A stretch of DNA of 64,000 bases from Lithospermum erythrorhizon (Eukaryota; Streptophyta; Magnoliopsida; Boraginales; Boraginaceae). Made by a program: the position numbers and the translations under genes. This document shows, piece after piece, positions 1 to 13,151 of this stretch. How positions within the stretch are numbered: position 1 is the stretch's first letter; every line of letters starts with the position of its first letter. The notes beneath the pieces are model-generated. The model was given only the letters and a program-made list of their open reading frames with translations. It was not told the origin of the DNA and searched no databases. The stretch is from the NCBI GenBank assembly GCA_019722365.1, contig JADFUC010001759.1:496001-560000 (forward strand), in the 5' to 3' direction.

Positions 1-1137
1 ATTAGCCATGCATACCGGCCGGCGTAGGCAATTAGCAGCATGGCCAGCAACGGCCTGGGTGTGTGATTAGTTCTTTGTTGCGAATCGAGCCATTGCCGAT
101 GTGCGGGGCCTTGCATGAGGCGGTACGATGTCTGGCGAGATGTGCCTCGTGGACAAAATGTGACTTTTGTGTTTTTTATCGTCAATGGAATTTCATTTTT
201 TGTGATAAAAGGCCATTCTATTGATGTTATGAGTTTTTTTGCACCTTCGATTCTAATCTCCTTCAATTCTTTTAAATTTTAATTTCAACCGCACTCATAT
301 ATTGACCATATTTGATGAATAGAAAAAGTAATTTTTTTTGTTTGTAATATTCTTACTTTTCTTTATTTTATATTCCATGATTCAAATTAATTGAAACTTT
401 ACCATGTCGATATAAATATTTAATCTTTAATTATTCTTTAATTATATTATTAAAAATTAAAATTAATGTTATAAAATTATTTTAAAGAGCCAAAGAATCA
501 ATGATATAAATTTTTATATTTTTAAAATAATGAATAATTAATAATTGGTGGTCAAAATTTAATTTCAAAAAAATTAAATATTAATTGTTTTGAATTGAAG
601 GGAGTATGTAAATTGAGTGAATTTGAGAGTTTAGAACTTGCGAAGCTTTTACCTATTTTTTTTATTTCTTAGATATTTTGCATCATACTGAATATTATTT
701 ATAATAAATTTTACTCATTTTCGATAGTACTAAAAGATATTAGAATTTGGTTTTCCTAAACCTAAATAGTATTCATATTATTAGGGTATTTGGATCATTG
801 GATTTCAAATACTCAAATTTGATTTTCTTCATAAGATAATAGTGTACGATAAGTAATCATTTCCATCAACTTACATATAAGTTGTAATTGTCATTTAACT
901 AGTACTTCCTAATATTTTTACATACATATCGTGTTATATTAAATTTTTTATTTCAAATTACTCAATATTTTCATTTAATACATTTTTTGACTATATGTTC
1001 CTTTTCAGCCAACTAACAATAATGACTGAATGTTAATATCAATACAACCATTTAGTCATTGATATATTTATTGATTATGACTTATATTTAAAACTCTATT
1101 AATTTTTAATAAGAATGTAAATGATTAAGGATGATAA
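1..1137. other. Intergenic, no gene seen
   Basis: The first 170 bases are noticeably GC-rich compared with what follows and could be the end of something lying outside the window, but no reading frame or known motif stands out. From about 180 on the sequence is AT-rich with stop codons in all frames. Nothing can be assigned. Confidence 0.6.
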
Positions 1138-1295
1138 GTAGGGGTGTGCACAAAATTCGAAACTGGTCCGAACCGATCGAAACCGAGCTGAAAATAATAG
1201 AAATTTTTGGAACCGATCGGAACCGAACCGATTTAGGTTCGGCGTCACAGAGAACCGAACTAATTTAAGTTCGGCCTTTGAAATAACGAACGAAC
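1138..1295. repeat. GGGGTGTGCA / CCGAACCG-rich repeat
   Basis: The block opens with TAGGGGTGTGCACAAAA and then carries many imperfect copies of CGGAACCGAACCG-like words up to about 1275. Short starts of the form (T/C)AGGGGTGNNCA are common at the ends of plant hAT-type non-autonomous DNA transposons, and runs of CCGAACCG often follow. I found no matching opposite terminus or target duplication, so the assignment to hAT is a guess. The block directly abuts the truncated LTR that follows. Confidence 0.35.
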
Positions 1296-1788
1296 AGTAG
1301 CCAAACTATATGATATTGTATTATAAACTTTTAAGTATAAAGTGAAACAGAAGGAAACATTAAAGGTGAAAAATCGAATCGGAGGCCACATGGCGAGAAT
1401 CGGTTAGGGGCGGTGGAAAAGGATGGGAGTTGGAGGAGTTTCTCCTTGAGATCTCGTATGTGTTGCCTATTTTAAGTGGTTTAAGCCTGCAGGTCAGCTA
1501 TCTTTCATGTTGCGATTTAAGAAATTAAAACTCTCCTTTCTCCCTCGCTAAAGTTGAACCCACTCCCCTTAGAAGAGGAATTGTTTTCTCTTCCATCTCT
1601 TATTTGAAGTATCTACTTTAATCGTTCTAGTAAACCGTATGGAATAGTTCAATAATTTGCTGGTGTGGATACTCTTGGGGATACTCTACGTTGAGTGTTT
1701 TGTGCAATCGTTTTCCACTGCCAATTTATTCAAGAAGAAAGGTACACTCTTGTAGTTCATACGTTTATATACATTAAGAACCCCAACA
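1296..1788 (+). repeat. Truncated LTR of copia family B
   Basis: From the words TTGTATTATAA..AGTGAAAC..GGAAACATT to the terminal CCCCAACA this follows the 3' two thirds of the LTRs at 5793-6582 and 17292-18513 in the same order, including TTTAATCGTTCTAGTAAA and TGGTGTGGA..CTTGG.GATACTCTA. The first part of the LTR is missing and is replaced by the CCGAACCG-rich block. No primer site or internal region follows, so this is a truncated solo fragment. Confidence 0.7.
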
Positions 1789-2562
1789 ATTTATTATTGG
1801 ACTATAACATTATTCATAAATTATTGTATTTTAATATTATTAATGAATATCATTATTGATAACCATAATATTTCAATATAGCATGGGGCATGTTAATAAC
1901 AAAATTTTGTAAATATGAAAAATCCATTTAAAATATAAAATTTAATGATTAAAATCTAAATAAACATCATACTTACATATTTCTATAAACATCTAGGAAA
2001 TAGCTAAATCACACATATAAACTTTTAGCAATATATTAATTCAATTTAATTAAATAAAATGGAGTGATAGTCAAAGTTGAATTTTGTAAATGGTCTGTAA
2101 TTGCCATATTCTCCAATTGATGATATGGATATCCAATATCCACGGCGGACTTCCTTCTTGATTAACTAAACTCCACGCTTCAGGACAATTGACACATAAC
2201 ATGGCCAAGTTAATAATTACCACTCATTGTGCAAAACGATATTCATTTATGTGATTACTCTATTTTTGTAAGCAATAAATTTATGAAGGATAAAATCGTC
2301 AAATCACATTGTTAATATATGAAAAACTGCTCGAATTAGAAATGGTGTAACTGTTTCATAACAAAAATTAAAAAAAAAAAATCAAAGTACAAAAACCAAA
2401 TTACCCCTTTTTATGAGGACCATTAGATTAGAATTTCTACTTAATCCAATCCAATGGTTAAAACCATAATAAGCTCCTTACTTACATTTATTTGTATAAT
2501 CTCCTAATAAAAAGCTCGTGTAGAACATGTACCTATTTAGCTCAATGGTCAATAAAATAGTT
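1789..2562. other. Intergenic, no gene seen
   Basis: AT-rich sequence without a credible reading frame, RNA gene or repeat that I can name. Confidence 0.6.
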
Positions 2563-2567
2563 GTGAG

Positions 2568-3806
2568 TGTAGACAGTCAAATTTTATTAATTTTAATTAA
2601 TGAAATTCGTTTTATGAATTTATTAATTGAGTGCATTTACCTGTCGCATGAGTACACGTGTGCGATTAGGGTTCGGCGAAAATAATAGGGTTCCCAGAGA
2701 AATAAGAACACATTATTAAATTAGGAGTTAAAGTTAGGGTTTTTACATTAAATAAACATAGCTTTAAGCGCAAATAGGGTTCCAGGAAGATCTGGAACTT
2801 AAAATGGCGATTCAAGAATGCTCGGGGTCAAAATGAAAATTCATCCGTGGACCCAGGAGTACTTTTAGTAGGCGCCCTCTTGGGTTACTTGAAAGCAAGG
2901 GAATCTTAATGATTCCAACGGTCAGGATGTGCGCTCAAAATCAGCGGTCAGGAATCGCGTCACTGAAAAATAAAATGTCGGTCCAATCAAGATTAGGCCC
3001 GAAAGCCTATAAATATCCCCCCACACGATTTTCAAAAATCACAACTCGGAAGGCCAAGAAAGCGGAGAAAAAGTAGAAAAGATCGAAGGTCGGTTTGCTT
3101 GGAAACAAGTTTAGCCTCTGAAGGCCCCTGCATACGGAATCAAGCTGAGGAGTCCGCAGCTGCAGCCATGCATCAAATCAAATGGGGAATCGCGGCTACT
3201 TTGAAGCACTTGTACCCAATCCAAATTCACGGGAATCATCTTTGCGGAAAGGCCCCGCCAACTATTCAAATCCGGAGAGATCATATTGTAGCCCCACTCA
3301 TGGAAGACATCACGGGGAAGCAGCAGGAACAGCTGCGAAGGCCTCTGCTGAAGAGCCGGCTCAATTTAGGCGTGCGTCGAGTCCTCTGATCGGCGGGTGA
3401 CATCACTACAGGCGGCATCCAAATCCCCGCGGTCGAAGACCAGGCGGCATCAAGCGGTCCCAGGTCAATGAGGCGACGGATGATAACCCGGACACTCTGA
3501 AGACCCGAGTCCAAGACAAGCAATCAGTCAATGCAATGGCGGGATGGCGTTCTTTAAAAAGCGGTTGGACCAAATCGATGTCCAAGACCAGTCGTCCCGG
3601 GCGCGTCGAGTGCATATCCAGCTCAAACACCATTTCCAGGATTCATTCAAATTCGAACTTCCTTGAATACGTCGTCATACGTAAGAATGCAGGCGATAGT
3701 CAAACTAGCCAGTTTGATAAATTTTTCTTTGTAATCGATAAAGATTTTCCCAAAGGGGTTTTATTATTGGGCGCAATATAAATAATAAAATCTTTTTCGC
3801 AATACA
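2568..3806 (+). mobile_element. Solo LTR with perfect 5-bp target duplication
   Basis: A 1,239-bp LTR beginning TGTAGACAGTC and ending GCAATACA. It is flanked directly by GTGAG on both sides (2563-2567 and 3807-3811), the 5-bp duplication expected of LTR retrotransposon integration. A TATA motif sits at 3008. There is no primer site, gag or pol next to it, so the element has been reduced to a single LTR by recombination between its two ends. The middle part (2640-3750) is richer in GC than the flanks and gives several short open frames, none resembling a known protein. Length and sequence style suggest Ty3/gypsy, but no coding domain remains to prove it. Confidence 0.85.
3008..3016 (+). promoter_or_regulatory. 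TATA box of the solo LTR
   Basis: TATAAATAT lies 441 bp into the solo LTR, followed by a C-rich stretch. The position fits the U3/R border of an LTR promoter. Function is inferred from the motif only. Confidence 0.5.
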
Positions 3807-3811
3807 GTGAG

Positions 3812-5792
3812 CTTCATTGTTTTTCATGAGTGATAAAAATGACAAGAGTAATATAAATTGGTGAGAATATATGAAGTATATGAATCATATTCATACGTAT
3901 AATATGAAATATTTATAATAATAATAATACTAAATCTGATATTTAAATTATTACTAAAATTAATATAAAAATAACTATTAATAATCTTTATGGTAATATC
4001 ATAGTATCTTCAAAGATTCGGATCCATATCAATAATGAGAACATATATTCCTAGTACTGTATATTATATGAGCTAAACTTTGTAACGTGAGATCCGTCGT
4101 TGTTCTGCGGTCGATGCGCCAAAGGTTAAATCTCGGGAAGCTAACGTAATAGCTTACAAAATTTATTCTTCGGATAAATACAATAATTATGGCGAAATTT
4201 CGGCCAAAAAAATATTGGTAGAAAAAATCAGTGCATGGCGCTTTCTTACTCCATCTGCTCCACTAATAATTAACTTGCCACCATTACGGTCTATATGAGC
4301 TAAACTTAGGTTTAGTAATGGTTGTATGAAAAAATGTCCCAATGTACCGTTGTCCACAATCCTACAAGGCCAGCATTACTATATTTGCCAGTCTTCATTC
4401 TTTATATTCTTCATGCATGAGAGGATATACTCCAGCAATTAATTGATATGGTCCAGCCGACCTTATCATATTATACTATAGTTAACATTCCAATAGTTTC
4501 TCATATGCCAACCGACCTTATTACATTGGCCCCAAAAAAACGACCTAATCATAACGCAAATGGGACTATTAGGAGTAATATATATAAAAAGTTCTTTGGT
4601 TAACTTTAATTCATGATGGCTCTGGTTCATGGTGATACAGTCAAATTATACTAGTCAATTATTGATATATATCTAAGACATATTTATTATATACATATGT
4701 TGTCAAACAAGTAAAGATCATCTCGGAGAAAAGATAATATTGCTTGCTTTCCGTTTAAATCAAATTTTTTTAATTTTCTGCTTTTTATCTAATACTTAGC
4801 ACCGATATATCATTCTTATCTGCGATTAACCGTTCGTATCGCTTTTAATTATCTTTAAGTAGCGTATTTCAATTCGACTTTTTTTTATAAAATAAAATAC
4901 AAACTCGAAACTTTTATTTATAGATATTGAAAATAAAAAATTTTGGTTAAAAAAAATTATTTTGAATAATTAATGCAATTAGAGTTAGCATGAGATGTCT
5001 TAAGACATTTAATAATTAGATAATAATTGTGAAGTAAATTAGCGTAGGAAATATCTTGCATAACATGTCGAATAAACTTGGTCGATAGTACAAATTTTAG
5101 CGATCCCAACGATAAGAAATATAATATCACGTAGGTAGTGATAGGTGTGAAATATTGAACTTTTTGGTGGTAACAAAAGAGACGAGGAAAAATATCTTAC
5201 AAATTCTATAACATTAGCTAAAATGAAACATGAGTTATAGTCTTACACATAAAGTAATTCAAAATATAGGGATGTACATTTTGTTCTATGTTTTGTATAT
5301 ATGAGTGATAATTATAATAATATATTCGAATTAATTCATGTACTCATGGATTGAAACAAATTACAAAGGAAATCATGATGGATCTCATTAATGTGGGGTT
5401 CATCTTCCACTACCTAGTGGAATAGGGCTTCCCGTTTTTCTTGACAACTTAATTTTCACTTTAATAAGAGTTCACAAGATAATGAAACTCTACTGGATCC
5501 CAGTTGCCATTTATGTGCCAATAGAAATGAAGACCAAGTCTATACACCATTATTATTCCTGCCTTTCCATAAAGAATAATTGCATAAGATACAAAGTAAA
5601 CTACTGCTATATGGAATTGCCAACTAAAGTAACTTTACCAAATAACAAAGCAGGAAGTATAAAAAGGATTTTAAATTCTTTTAGGTAGCTGCTAAATGTT
5701 GATCTCAAAATTATTAAATATCGATTTCAAAAATATAATTGTATAGTAGAACTACTTGTTGTTATTGGGTAATAGATATTAGATCGCGAAAA
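3812..5792. other. Intergenic, no gene seen
   Basis: AT-rich sequence between the solo LTR and element B. The longest frame here (about 68 codons near 5482) has no recognisable motif and a composition like its surroundings. I see no repeat pair or RNA gene. Confidence 0.55.
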
Positions 5793-6582
5793 TGTCGGAT
5801 TGAGCAATTTAGATTGTCTGATCGATTTATCTGATCAATTAATAATAACTATATATGTAAGTTCGATATATCTTTGAGTATCTATGGAATTGTTAGACAC
5901 TTTCGGCATTTAGGATATCGATATCGACATTAAGGGTTATGATGACTACTTGGGGTTTCTTTCATGTCTATATTAAGATGATAAGTCTGTTAATATTGTC
6001 ACAATATATTGCTATTGTCGTCTGTCTGAAGATTACATGTATGAAATGTAAGCCGAACTAATAATTGTATTATAACTTCTCGGGTTTAAAGTAAAACATG
6101 AGGAAAACATTCGAGGCGGAAAATCTTATTCCGAGACTAGAGGGTTATGTCGGTTGGCGGCTAGAATAGATGAAGTTTGTGGAGTTTTATCTCGCCCAGA
6201 AACTCGTATGTAGTGCTTTTATAAATAGTCATCACCTCACCGCCAATAAGTTGCTCGGTGCTTGCCTTTTGAAATTGATAATTACCGCTTTCGAACCACA
6301 TTACCGCCGCTTTCTCACTTTGGAAGAGAAATTTTTGTTTTTTTTTCTCTTTAATCGTTAGTAAAGCGCCGCGGAGGAGTTCGGATAATTTCTTTGGTGT
6401 GGACTTTCTTGGAGATACTCTATTTTGGGTATTAGACTCATACGTTTCCAACTGAATTAAAGTATTAGGAAGAAAGTGCAATTTCTATTAATTGAATTTA
6501 TTGTTTTTGTATAATCCGTAGCATCTAGAATTTGCATCCGATTAGTTTAGAACTAGTCACATATGAATATAAAACCCCAACA
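5793..6582 (+). repeat. 5' LTR of element B
   Basis: 790 bp, starting TGTCGGATTG and ending AAAACCCCAACA, directly followed by a primer site. The same landmarks occur in order in the copy at 17292-18513. TATAAATAG at 6220 is present in both copies (18159 in the other), which supports it as the LTR promoter. The frames of about 60-106 codons seen here are non-coding LTR sequence. Confidence 0.75.
6220..6228 (+). promoter_or_regulatory. TATA box in LTR B
   Basis: TATAAATAG, conserved at the equivalent place of the 3' LTR (18159-18167) although the two LTRs have diverged around it. Confidence 0.55.
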
Positions 6583-6583
6583 G

Positions 6584-6595
6584 TGGCCTCAAAAC
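6584..6595 (+). other. Primer binding site of element B
   Basis: TGGCCTCAAAAC starts one base after the LTR end. It resembles the initiator-methionine-tRNA complement TGGTATCAGAGC used by most plant copia elements, and the start TGGCCTCA is shared with family A (TGGCCTCAGAGCC). Confidence 0.5.
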
Positions 6596-8930
6596 TAGTA
6601 ATTTACGTGATTACAATTATGTAATGATATGTGAAAATATTTTTTTCTGAGTGCAATTTGTTTGCATGTTTAATTTGTGTTTAATGGCGTTTTAGTTTTT
6701 ATAGAAGAGTCATGTTAATTAGATAAAATAAATATAATTAATTATTAATTATTTTCGAAATTTATTAATAGAAATCTTCAAAATAATATTTTGAGATTTT
6801 TTTCTCATTCAGTAATTTTTATCGATTTATTAATTGAAATGAGTAAACCATCGATTTTGTGATGAATCGTATCGAACAAAAAATATTAGGCGGCGGCGCG
6901 TCGACCACAACGGCGTCGTCGGTATGGCGTCGCTGGTCGGCCAAAATTGACTCGTTGACGACCGATTGACTTCGAGAGCACCTGTTTGACCGACACGACC
7001 CGACCAGCGACCTTGATCCGATCCACTTTTTAGCGTGACAATTAGCGATTGCCACGTGGCGTCATCGGTATCGCTCAGCGGTAGCGTCGTCGGTGGCATT
7101 AGCGGAGTCTTGGGTTTGGGCGTCAGTTAACTTTCGATATACGGGCCACACGTTTTCTCCCTTGGTCAGTTTTACGTTGGTGACCGGTCGGATGAAGTTG
7201 GTCCAGCGTGGCAATTGAGGCTGCGTTGGTGATCCGTCGATTTAATATTGGATGGTCCAATTTAATTACTTAATGGGTTAATTGAGTTTTGATTTGATCG
7301 AAACTCAATTCTTGATAGATTTTAACCACATAAAATTAGTTTTAATAAGATTAGATTAAATTCAATAGTGTGGAATTAAGCGAAACTAATAAATTGAATT
7401 AATTAGAAATTCTAATTATGATCGGGGTTTTAATTATAATATTTCAAAGTGATTAATTAATTTGGAGACGTATGATTATTAGTTAATTAGATTTTCAAAT
7501 TATAACATAATTTAGGAATTATTCATCGCTAAGTGTAAAATAGTATTTTTAAGAAATACTAGTTATTTGATATTAGATAATGCTTGAACATGTTATTAAG
7601 ATTAGATATTAATGACATATTTGATATTAAGTATTAATGTAACACGTTATTAATATTACATACTAATAACATATTTTAATATAAGATATTAATTTGACGT
7701 TCGTTAATATGATTAATAAAACTCCGAATAAACAACTGATTAGATTCTTGTAGTGATTTTACCGCGTAGACAAATTAAAATAGTTATTTCATTTGATGAA
7801 TATTCTTGACATCGCGATATGTACTGTCTACTTCGTGTTTAAATCATACTATGTATGTTAAATGTAATCTTGATTATTTATCACCGCGTGATATAATCAA
7901 TGATATATATTTGATGGATGCCATGGACTTTATGATATAATATTATATTATATAGATAATATGACCTATATATATTAATCTACCTAAGGTGTGCTAGTTG
8001 TGTATTTATAGAAATACATTAAAACTTGGGATAATTAATTGTAAGTAGTCATAATTAATTATTAGATATTGATCCACCTTAGAGGATAGGTCAACAGGAA
8101 AATGATTTATGAAACTGAAATATAATTTAGAAATATTTTCCACTAATATTTTATATCATATGATTTCGATAATGTGTTATATTTTTGCTTATGACTTCAT
8201 GGGTGTATTCTTTTAGCTTGTTTGATTGATACGGCTTGACATGGTCTGAGAGTTAATAAAATATAACAAATCCGCTTTAATAATAATGATTAATGTCGTA
8301 CCGTAATATAAAAAGTCGGGATGAGTAACTTGTGTCCTTGGGAATCGATCTGACGAGGCGATGTCGCCTCTGAGGATAACATCGATGGAATAGTCTAAGT
8401 TTTTGTTCGAGAACTTCGAGTTTACACTTTTAGATTCAATTTCGTTCGGCATATTTGAAGTGCAGCAATGGATTTCCAATGTCAAGGCGTGGGTCCGTTA
8501 ACATGAGGTTACTAACGAGTCTAAGGTGAACTATTAGTAGCCTTGAAAACTATATGGTCATAATTATGTGATTTATGCAGGTTACTTGCGTAGCTTAAGT
8601 CGAGTCTTGATGCGTCTTTGCCCGTCCAGGTTATATTATGTGGGTTCTTGGTATACTTTGTGTGTTTAGTGGGATTGTAAACACAAGTATGTTTGTTCTA
8701 TTATCTGATTATAGAATATTATATGACATATATATTAAGTTGTTCTTTATGTATTTTCTACTGTAGTCCGTTATGAGTCCGCTTTCCCTGCAATGCTTTT
8801 CAACGACCTAAAATGATATATGCTAAATGAGCTTGAGTGCTGGATTTCTGAAGCACATTTGAATATGTAATACTTAATGAGCCCAAGTACTCCAAAGGAT
8901 TCAGATCTGTTTAGAGCGTGACTTTAATAC
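6596..8930 (+). other. Untranslated leader of element B with GC-rich block
   Basis: A 2.3-kb region with stops in all frames. It is strongly AT-rich except for 6885-7240, which is rich in GGCG, GTCG and CGGT words. A block of the same kind sits at a similar distance after the primer site in families A and C. The frames of 78 and 89 codons on the minus strand here are composition artefacts of that block. Confidence 0.5.
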
Positions 8931-9205
8931 GATGAGCACTTGATGCGTTCCGTAGAAGTCAAATCTCTTTTGTTGTCCACTATGGAGCATCATATCAAGG
9001 TTAAGAATCAAGATGTCAGATCTTGATCTGATTTATACTCATCTGAGACTCTCCTTCGTGAAAATTTTGAAAAGGGTTAAGATCAAAATATTGCACACCC
9101 TGATCAACGTGAAGGCTAGAGAGAATCATGTTCTTGAGATAATCAGATTGATTGAGTTTACTCTGGTACTCTCGAATCCCAATATCTCTGGAATTGAGCT
9201 TAAAA
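8930..9205 (+). pseudogene. gag fragment of element B, 5' part
   Basis: The frame around 9013-9205 reads like the conserved middle of a copia gag (UBN2 type): a stretch resembling 'VKARE-HVLEIIRLIE' that matches the family pattern 'REHVLKMI..I..L'. It is cut at 9205 by the insertion of A-small and should resume after 14156. There is no complete start and several codons are damaged. Gag would form the virus-like particle that packages element RNA. Assignment rests on short motifs only. Confidence 0.5.
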
Positions 9206-10192
9206 TGTTAGAATCTAGTATGAATTTTACTCGTGATAAAACACCAAATTCATACATCCCGAATCCTCAAAATAATGTATATTAATCTAAACCACATAAA
9301 TTACAATATGAATAAAAGAGTTCTTATTCTGGCGGAAGGCGAAATGAAACTTGACTCCTCGGCCAACGAAGCAGCGTGAATGCCCTTTGAAAAACCTCCC
9401 GATTAGCATCGACACCAAAGCGATGTCCTTTAGATTATGCACTAGGAGGGAATCGAATCCGAAAGCTTGAACTTGCTAGAGTTGTGAGGAACAAAATGGA
9501 AGAAAGTCTTGGAAACACTAGAAGGCGGCTTTCGAAGGGAGGCGAGGTTTGATTTTCATGAAATGAAAAAACCCTTGTCTCTTTCTTTAAATACCAAATG
9601 TCTAATTCCACCCCGGATTAAGCAAGCTGGTTAAGAAATCAATTTAACTTCGTGAACTTAATTAGAGCGTTGTGACTTTAGTCGCTAGTGAGTTGTTCCA
9701 TTTTAATTAACTTAACAAGTCAATTAAAATACTAGCAGTCCTTTATCAAATAACTATCAAGTTATTCATCAATTTCAATTGCTTAATTGATTAAACTTGC
9801 AAGTTTAACGATTGATGCTTCAAATCAATATATATTCATCAAATATATAAATATTGAGATACATCTCTCGATACTCTGAAGTCTCTTTTAATTTAAATGC
9901 ATGAAATATGAATTAGAATATCAGCGGCAATATTGTGACCTTCTAGGCTCGGATAATAGTAAGTTGTATAATAATAATAATTATTGGAAATTACTATTAT
10001 CGTAGCGATTAATAGTAAGATACAGCAATGCTACAGCAGCAAATTATCATGAGAACCCGCACTAGTAATATACAATTACCAAAGTGAACACTAAATTCCA
10101 GTAATCACATTTAACCAACCTGTTAAATGAATTGATACACAATTATCATAACGGACATAATAAAAAGGAATCAATTTTCATTGATTTCTGCA
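9206..10192 (-). repeat. 3' LTR of A-small
   Basis: 987 bp. Plus-strand sequence starts TGTTAGAATCTAGTATGAATT and ends TTGATTTCTGCA. It aligns end to end with 13152-14156. The expected CCAACA end is changed to CTGCA. The sequence just inside this LTR is not a clear polypurine tract, which suggests the deletion that removed pol ran close to the LTR. Confidence 0.8.
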
Positions 10193-10229
10193 TATTATGA
10201 CAAATATAAAGAACCACAATTACAAACTT

Positions 10230-11110
10230 CAATAACATACATACACGTAGAATTTGAGTGGTATTAAGACCATTCTTCCCTATCATCTTGTGAACTTCCT
10301 CGAATTAGAGCTTCCGGTGACCTAGGTTCTGATAATAATGACATTTGTCATCACTTCCCGATGCTCCGCATCCAGCGAACTTTGGGATTAGAACCCTTGG
10401 TTTTCTTAGGTAAAACAACTGCTTGAATATCTTAACTTGTTTTGGACCATAAAAGCAGAAGGAGTAAATTTGTCACCCATCGAGTTCGTCTCGGCATTCG
10501 TGATCATCTTATGTAGTTCCTTTAGAGATAACTCAAACTTGTGCATATGGAATTTCATGTCAAATTAGCAATTTGTCTTGAAAGAGACACTTTAGAGATG
10601 AGGAGTCCACAACCGGTTCTTGAGACAACTTTGGTGCCCTTGTACGTTAGTCGATCGACCGAGCCAATCATTTTAATGATATGAGGGCTTGGGCATGTCC
10701 GTTCTGACTTCTTTGTCCGGCGGAAACATAGAAAGTGTCATATCTACCGTTTAGCTTTCTTTCGAATAATTCTCGAGTTGTGATATATGTCATATGGTGC
10801 CACCTTTTCATATTGAATGGGCAATGAGTTCTATATTAGCAAGCATGAGACATTGGACATCACATAACATAAGACTTGTGTTTTTTTGTGAATCCACTTT
10901 TCGATAGGAGGCCTTATCCTTAGGTTTTTGAAGGAACCTTATTGTTCAGCACGTATTCAGTTCTCTCTTGCTTGAGAATGATTCTCAAGTTTCGAGACCA
11001 CTCGTCAAAATTTGAGTTATTCGACACTTTTCAAGTCTTTGAAACTGACGAGTTCTTGGAGTAGTAGTGAGTGGTAGCCATTATAATTCTACAGAATAGA
11101 AGTAGAAATA
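10230..11110 (-). pseudogene. gag remnant of A-small
   Basis: On the minus strand the segment around 10490-10560 reads 'MHKFELSLKELHKMITNAE', nearly the same as the gag of A-plus at 30521-30590. This is the C-terminal half of a copia gag (UBN2 type), followed by a lysine-rich stretch and 'WWSK/FWSK'-like residues as in A-plus. Frameshifts and stops break the frame into pieces, so it cannot make protein as read. Gag would be the structural capsid protein. In this element it is the only coding remnant, and the pol functions must have come from another copy. Confidence 0.65.
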
Positions 11111-13137
11111 AAACGAGAATCGGTAAACTATCGTCTTTAAGCAACTTTACAAATAAATTAATAAAAGTAAATACTAATACTTCAAATCTCCACGAAATAT
11201 ATTAGTATCAAAGATCTGTATACTCAAATTCAAAGCGGAAACACTACATATATTTGGATCTAGTATAATAGTAGGTTATCAACAATTATGTAACTATGCT
11301 TCTTTGTGTCATTAGCATACTATTCGAAACTATTTACCCAGAGCTTTTGTATCTCAGACAAACGGTTAAGCATACCAACTAAACAAAATAATTACTTGGA
11401 GTGATCATCTGAATGCCCACAACGTTAATGGAAATCACTTCAACATGATCCATTATCATATCAAAGTGCAAAGCGTAACACACACTATAGTGTGCCGAGA
11501 TAATCTGGCCAGATTTCACAACTTTAAAATTGACTTGATCGTTGTAGAATTTTAAATGGTGAGATTATTATTACTTTTCTTTTATTTTACCATGCAATTG
11601 TAGAACATAATCAAGCATATGTACAACACAAAAAATAAAACAAGTATGCACATTCAAAGGCTATGATATGACCCAAGCGATACATTTTTCAACTTGAAAA
11701 CTAACATTTTATACTATTGTTCTTGTCTTACATTACGGAATATCCGCAAGCTTCATCTTGAATTACAATTCAAATACACTTATCCAAACTTAGGCGGCAT
11801 GCAAGCAGCTTGTGGGAGGAACAAGAAAATTAAATAAAATAATATGACTTCAGCCAAGTCATTTTACAATGACAATGTTGATGCGCGGGGGCGAAATAAA
11901 AGCGTGGAGTCATGCTCATGCGCCTACATTCCGTTTCCATAACAATATATATAGGCAAAAATATTAAAACAAATAAATGCACTTAATGTCATATATATTA
12001 AATGAAATGAAAATAAATGTGTTCATAATTGACTAATTAATTACCCATTATTTTACAATTAATTATCAATTAATATAAATTTTCAATTTAAATATATTCA
12101 CACATGATTAATGATAATTATTACAATAATTACCAACCACTTAAATCATGAAATAATTACTTACAAGTAATTAACTCCAAAATTCAAAATTTAAAAGTTA
12201 TCATGAAAAATATTTTCAAAAAAAATATCAATTAATAAAAATAATTATAGAAAGGAAATATAAAATCAAATTTAAGTCATTCAAGATATATATTTAATCA
12301 TCTTAATGACAAAATATATGATTTAACATTTAAAACCGAAATTAATAATTACCAATAATTTTTAAAACTAAAAATAATTCACATAAAATCGTTTAGCGTT
12401 TTTACCAGCAGACGGCGAACTTCAAAGCGAATCGACCCGGCCTCCCGGCCACCCGCGGCCCGACAAGGTCGGGTGGTGCCGTGGTACGGTAGAAGCTACT
12501 ACAGGTAGCGAAACATCAAATCGAGCCGGACGCGCCTTATGCGACTCCAGCAAGTCCGGCGTCATATATTGGTAATTAATTCGGTTTTCAGATTAATTGT
12601 AACTTTTGTAAAAATGATTTGGAAGCTCTAACAAATTCAAAAAAATTTTGGATTCAACTTGAGCATCAACAATATCCATATTGAACATGTCCAATTAGAA
12701 TTTCCTCAAAAACACTTCTAGTTTTTCGATTAAATCCAAAAGCAGTCAGAAATTAAGCAATTTTTATGGAGTACTTGAAATTCAAAAATTAAAGAAAAAT
12801 CTGAGATGAATCTCAAAGGGTCAGTGAACATCTGATTTAATTTGAGAATTTTAGGATTCTAAACCTCTCTGTCAAATCAAAAACGATTCTACTTAAAATT
12901 AAAATGCAAAATTAATCAAGTTTTAATCCACTTTCATTTCATGAAACAATTAAACAAATACCAATCATCAAAATCAATACAATAAATGATGATTTGACCG
13001 TCGAATATACATACAAAATGGGTTAATTTTTTCATATTATATATTCATCAATTGAATATACAAATCTTGAATAAATCTAATTAATTAATAACTACGTGTA
13101 GCAGATCGAATTAGATCAAATACATCAAACTTGAGTA
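11111..13137 (-). other. Leader of A-small with GC-rich block
   Basis: A 2-kb untranslated leader between primer site and gag. It is AT-rich apart from 12409-12565, a run of CCGGCC, CGGGT and GCCGG words. The leader aligns with that of A-plus (28048-30000) throughout, for example the words around 11930 (CATTCCGTTTCCATAACAATA) against the reverse complement near 29220. No reading frame of note. Confidence 0.6.
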
Positions 13138-13150
13138 GGCTCTGAGGCCA
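13138..13150 (-). other. Primer binding site of A-small
   Basis: On the minus strand TGGCCTCAGAGCC begins one base after the LTR end. It differs by two bases from TGGTATCAGAGCC, the usual complement of the initiator methionine tRNA 3' end in plant copia elements. Confidence 0.65.
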
Positions 13151-13151
13151 T

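Noticed and set aside
3099..3781. Several 70-96-codon frames between 3099 and 3781
   Set aside because: They lie wholly inside the solo LTR, overlap on both strands and have no protein-like pattern; they arise from the GC-richer base composition.
6161..6481. 106-codon minus-strand frame
   Set aside because: It lies within the LTR of element B and is also found, broken, in the other LTR copy; no conserved protein.
6819..7099. Minus-strand frames of 78 and 89 codons
   Set aside because: They cover the GC-rich leader block of element B, where stops are rare by composition. No motif seen.
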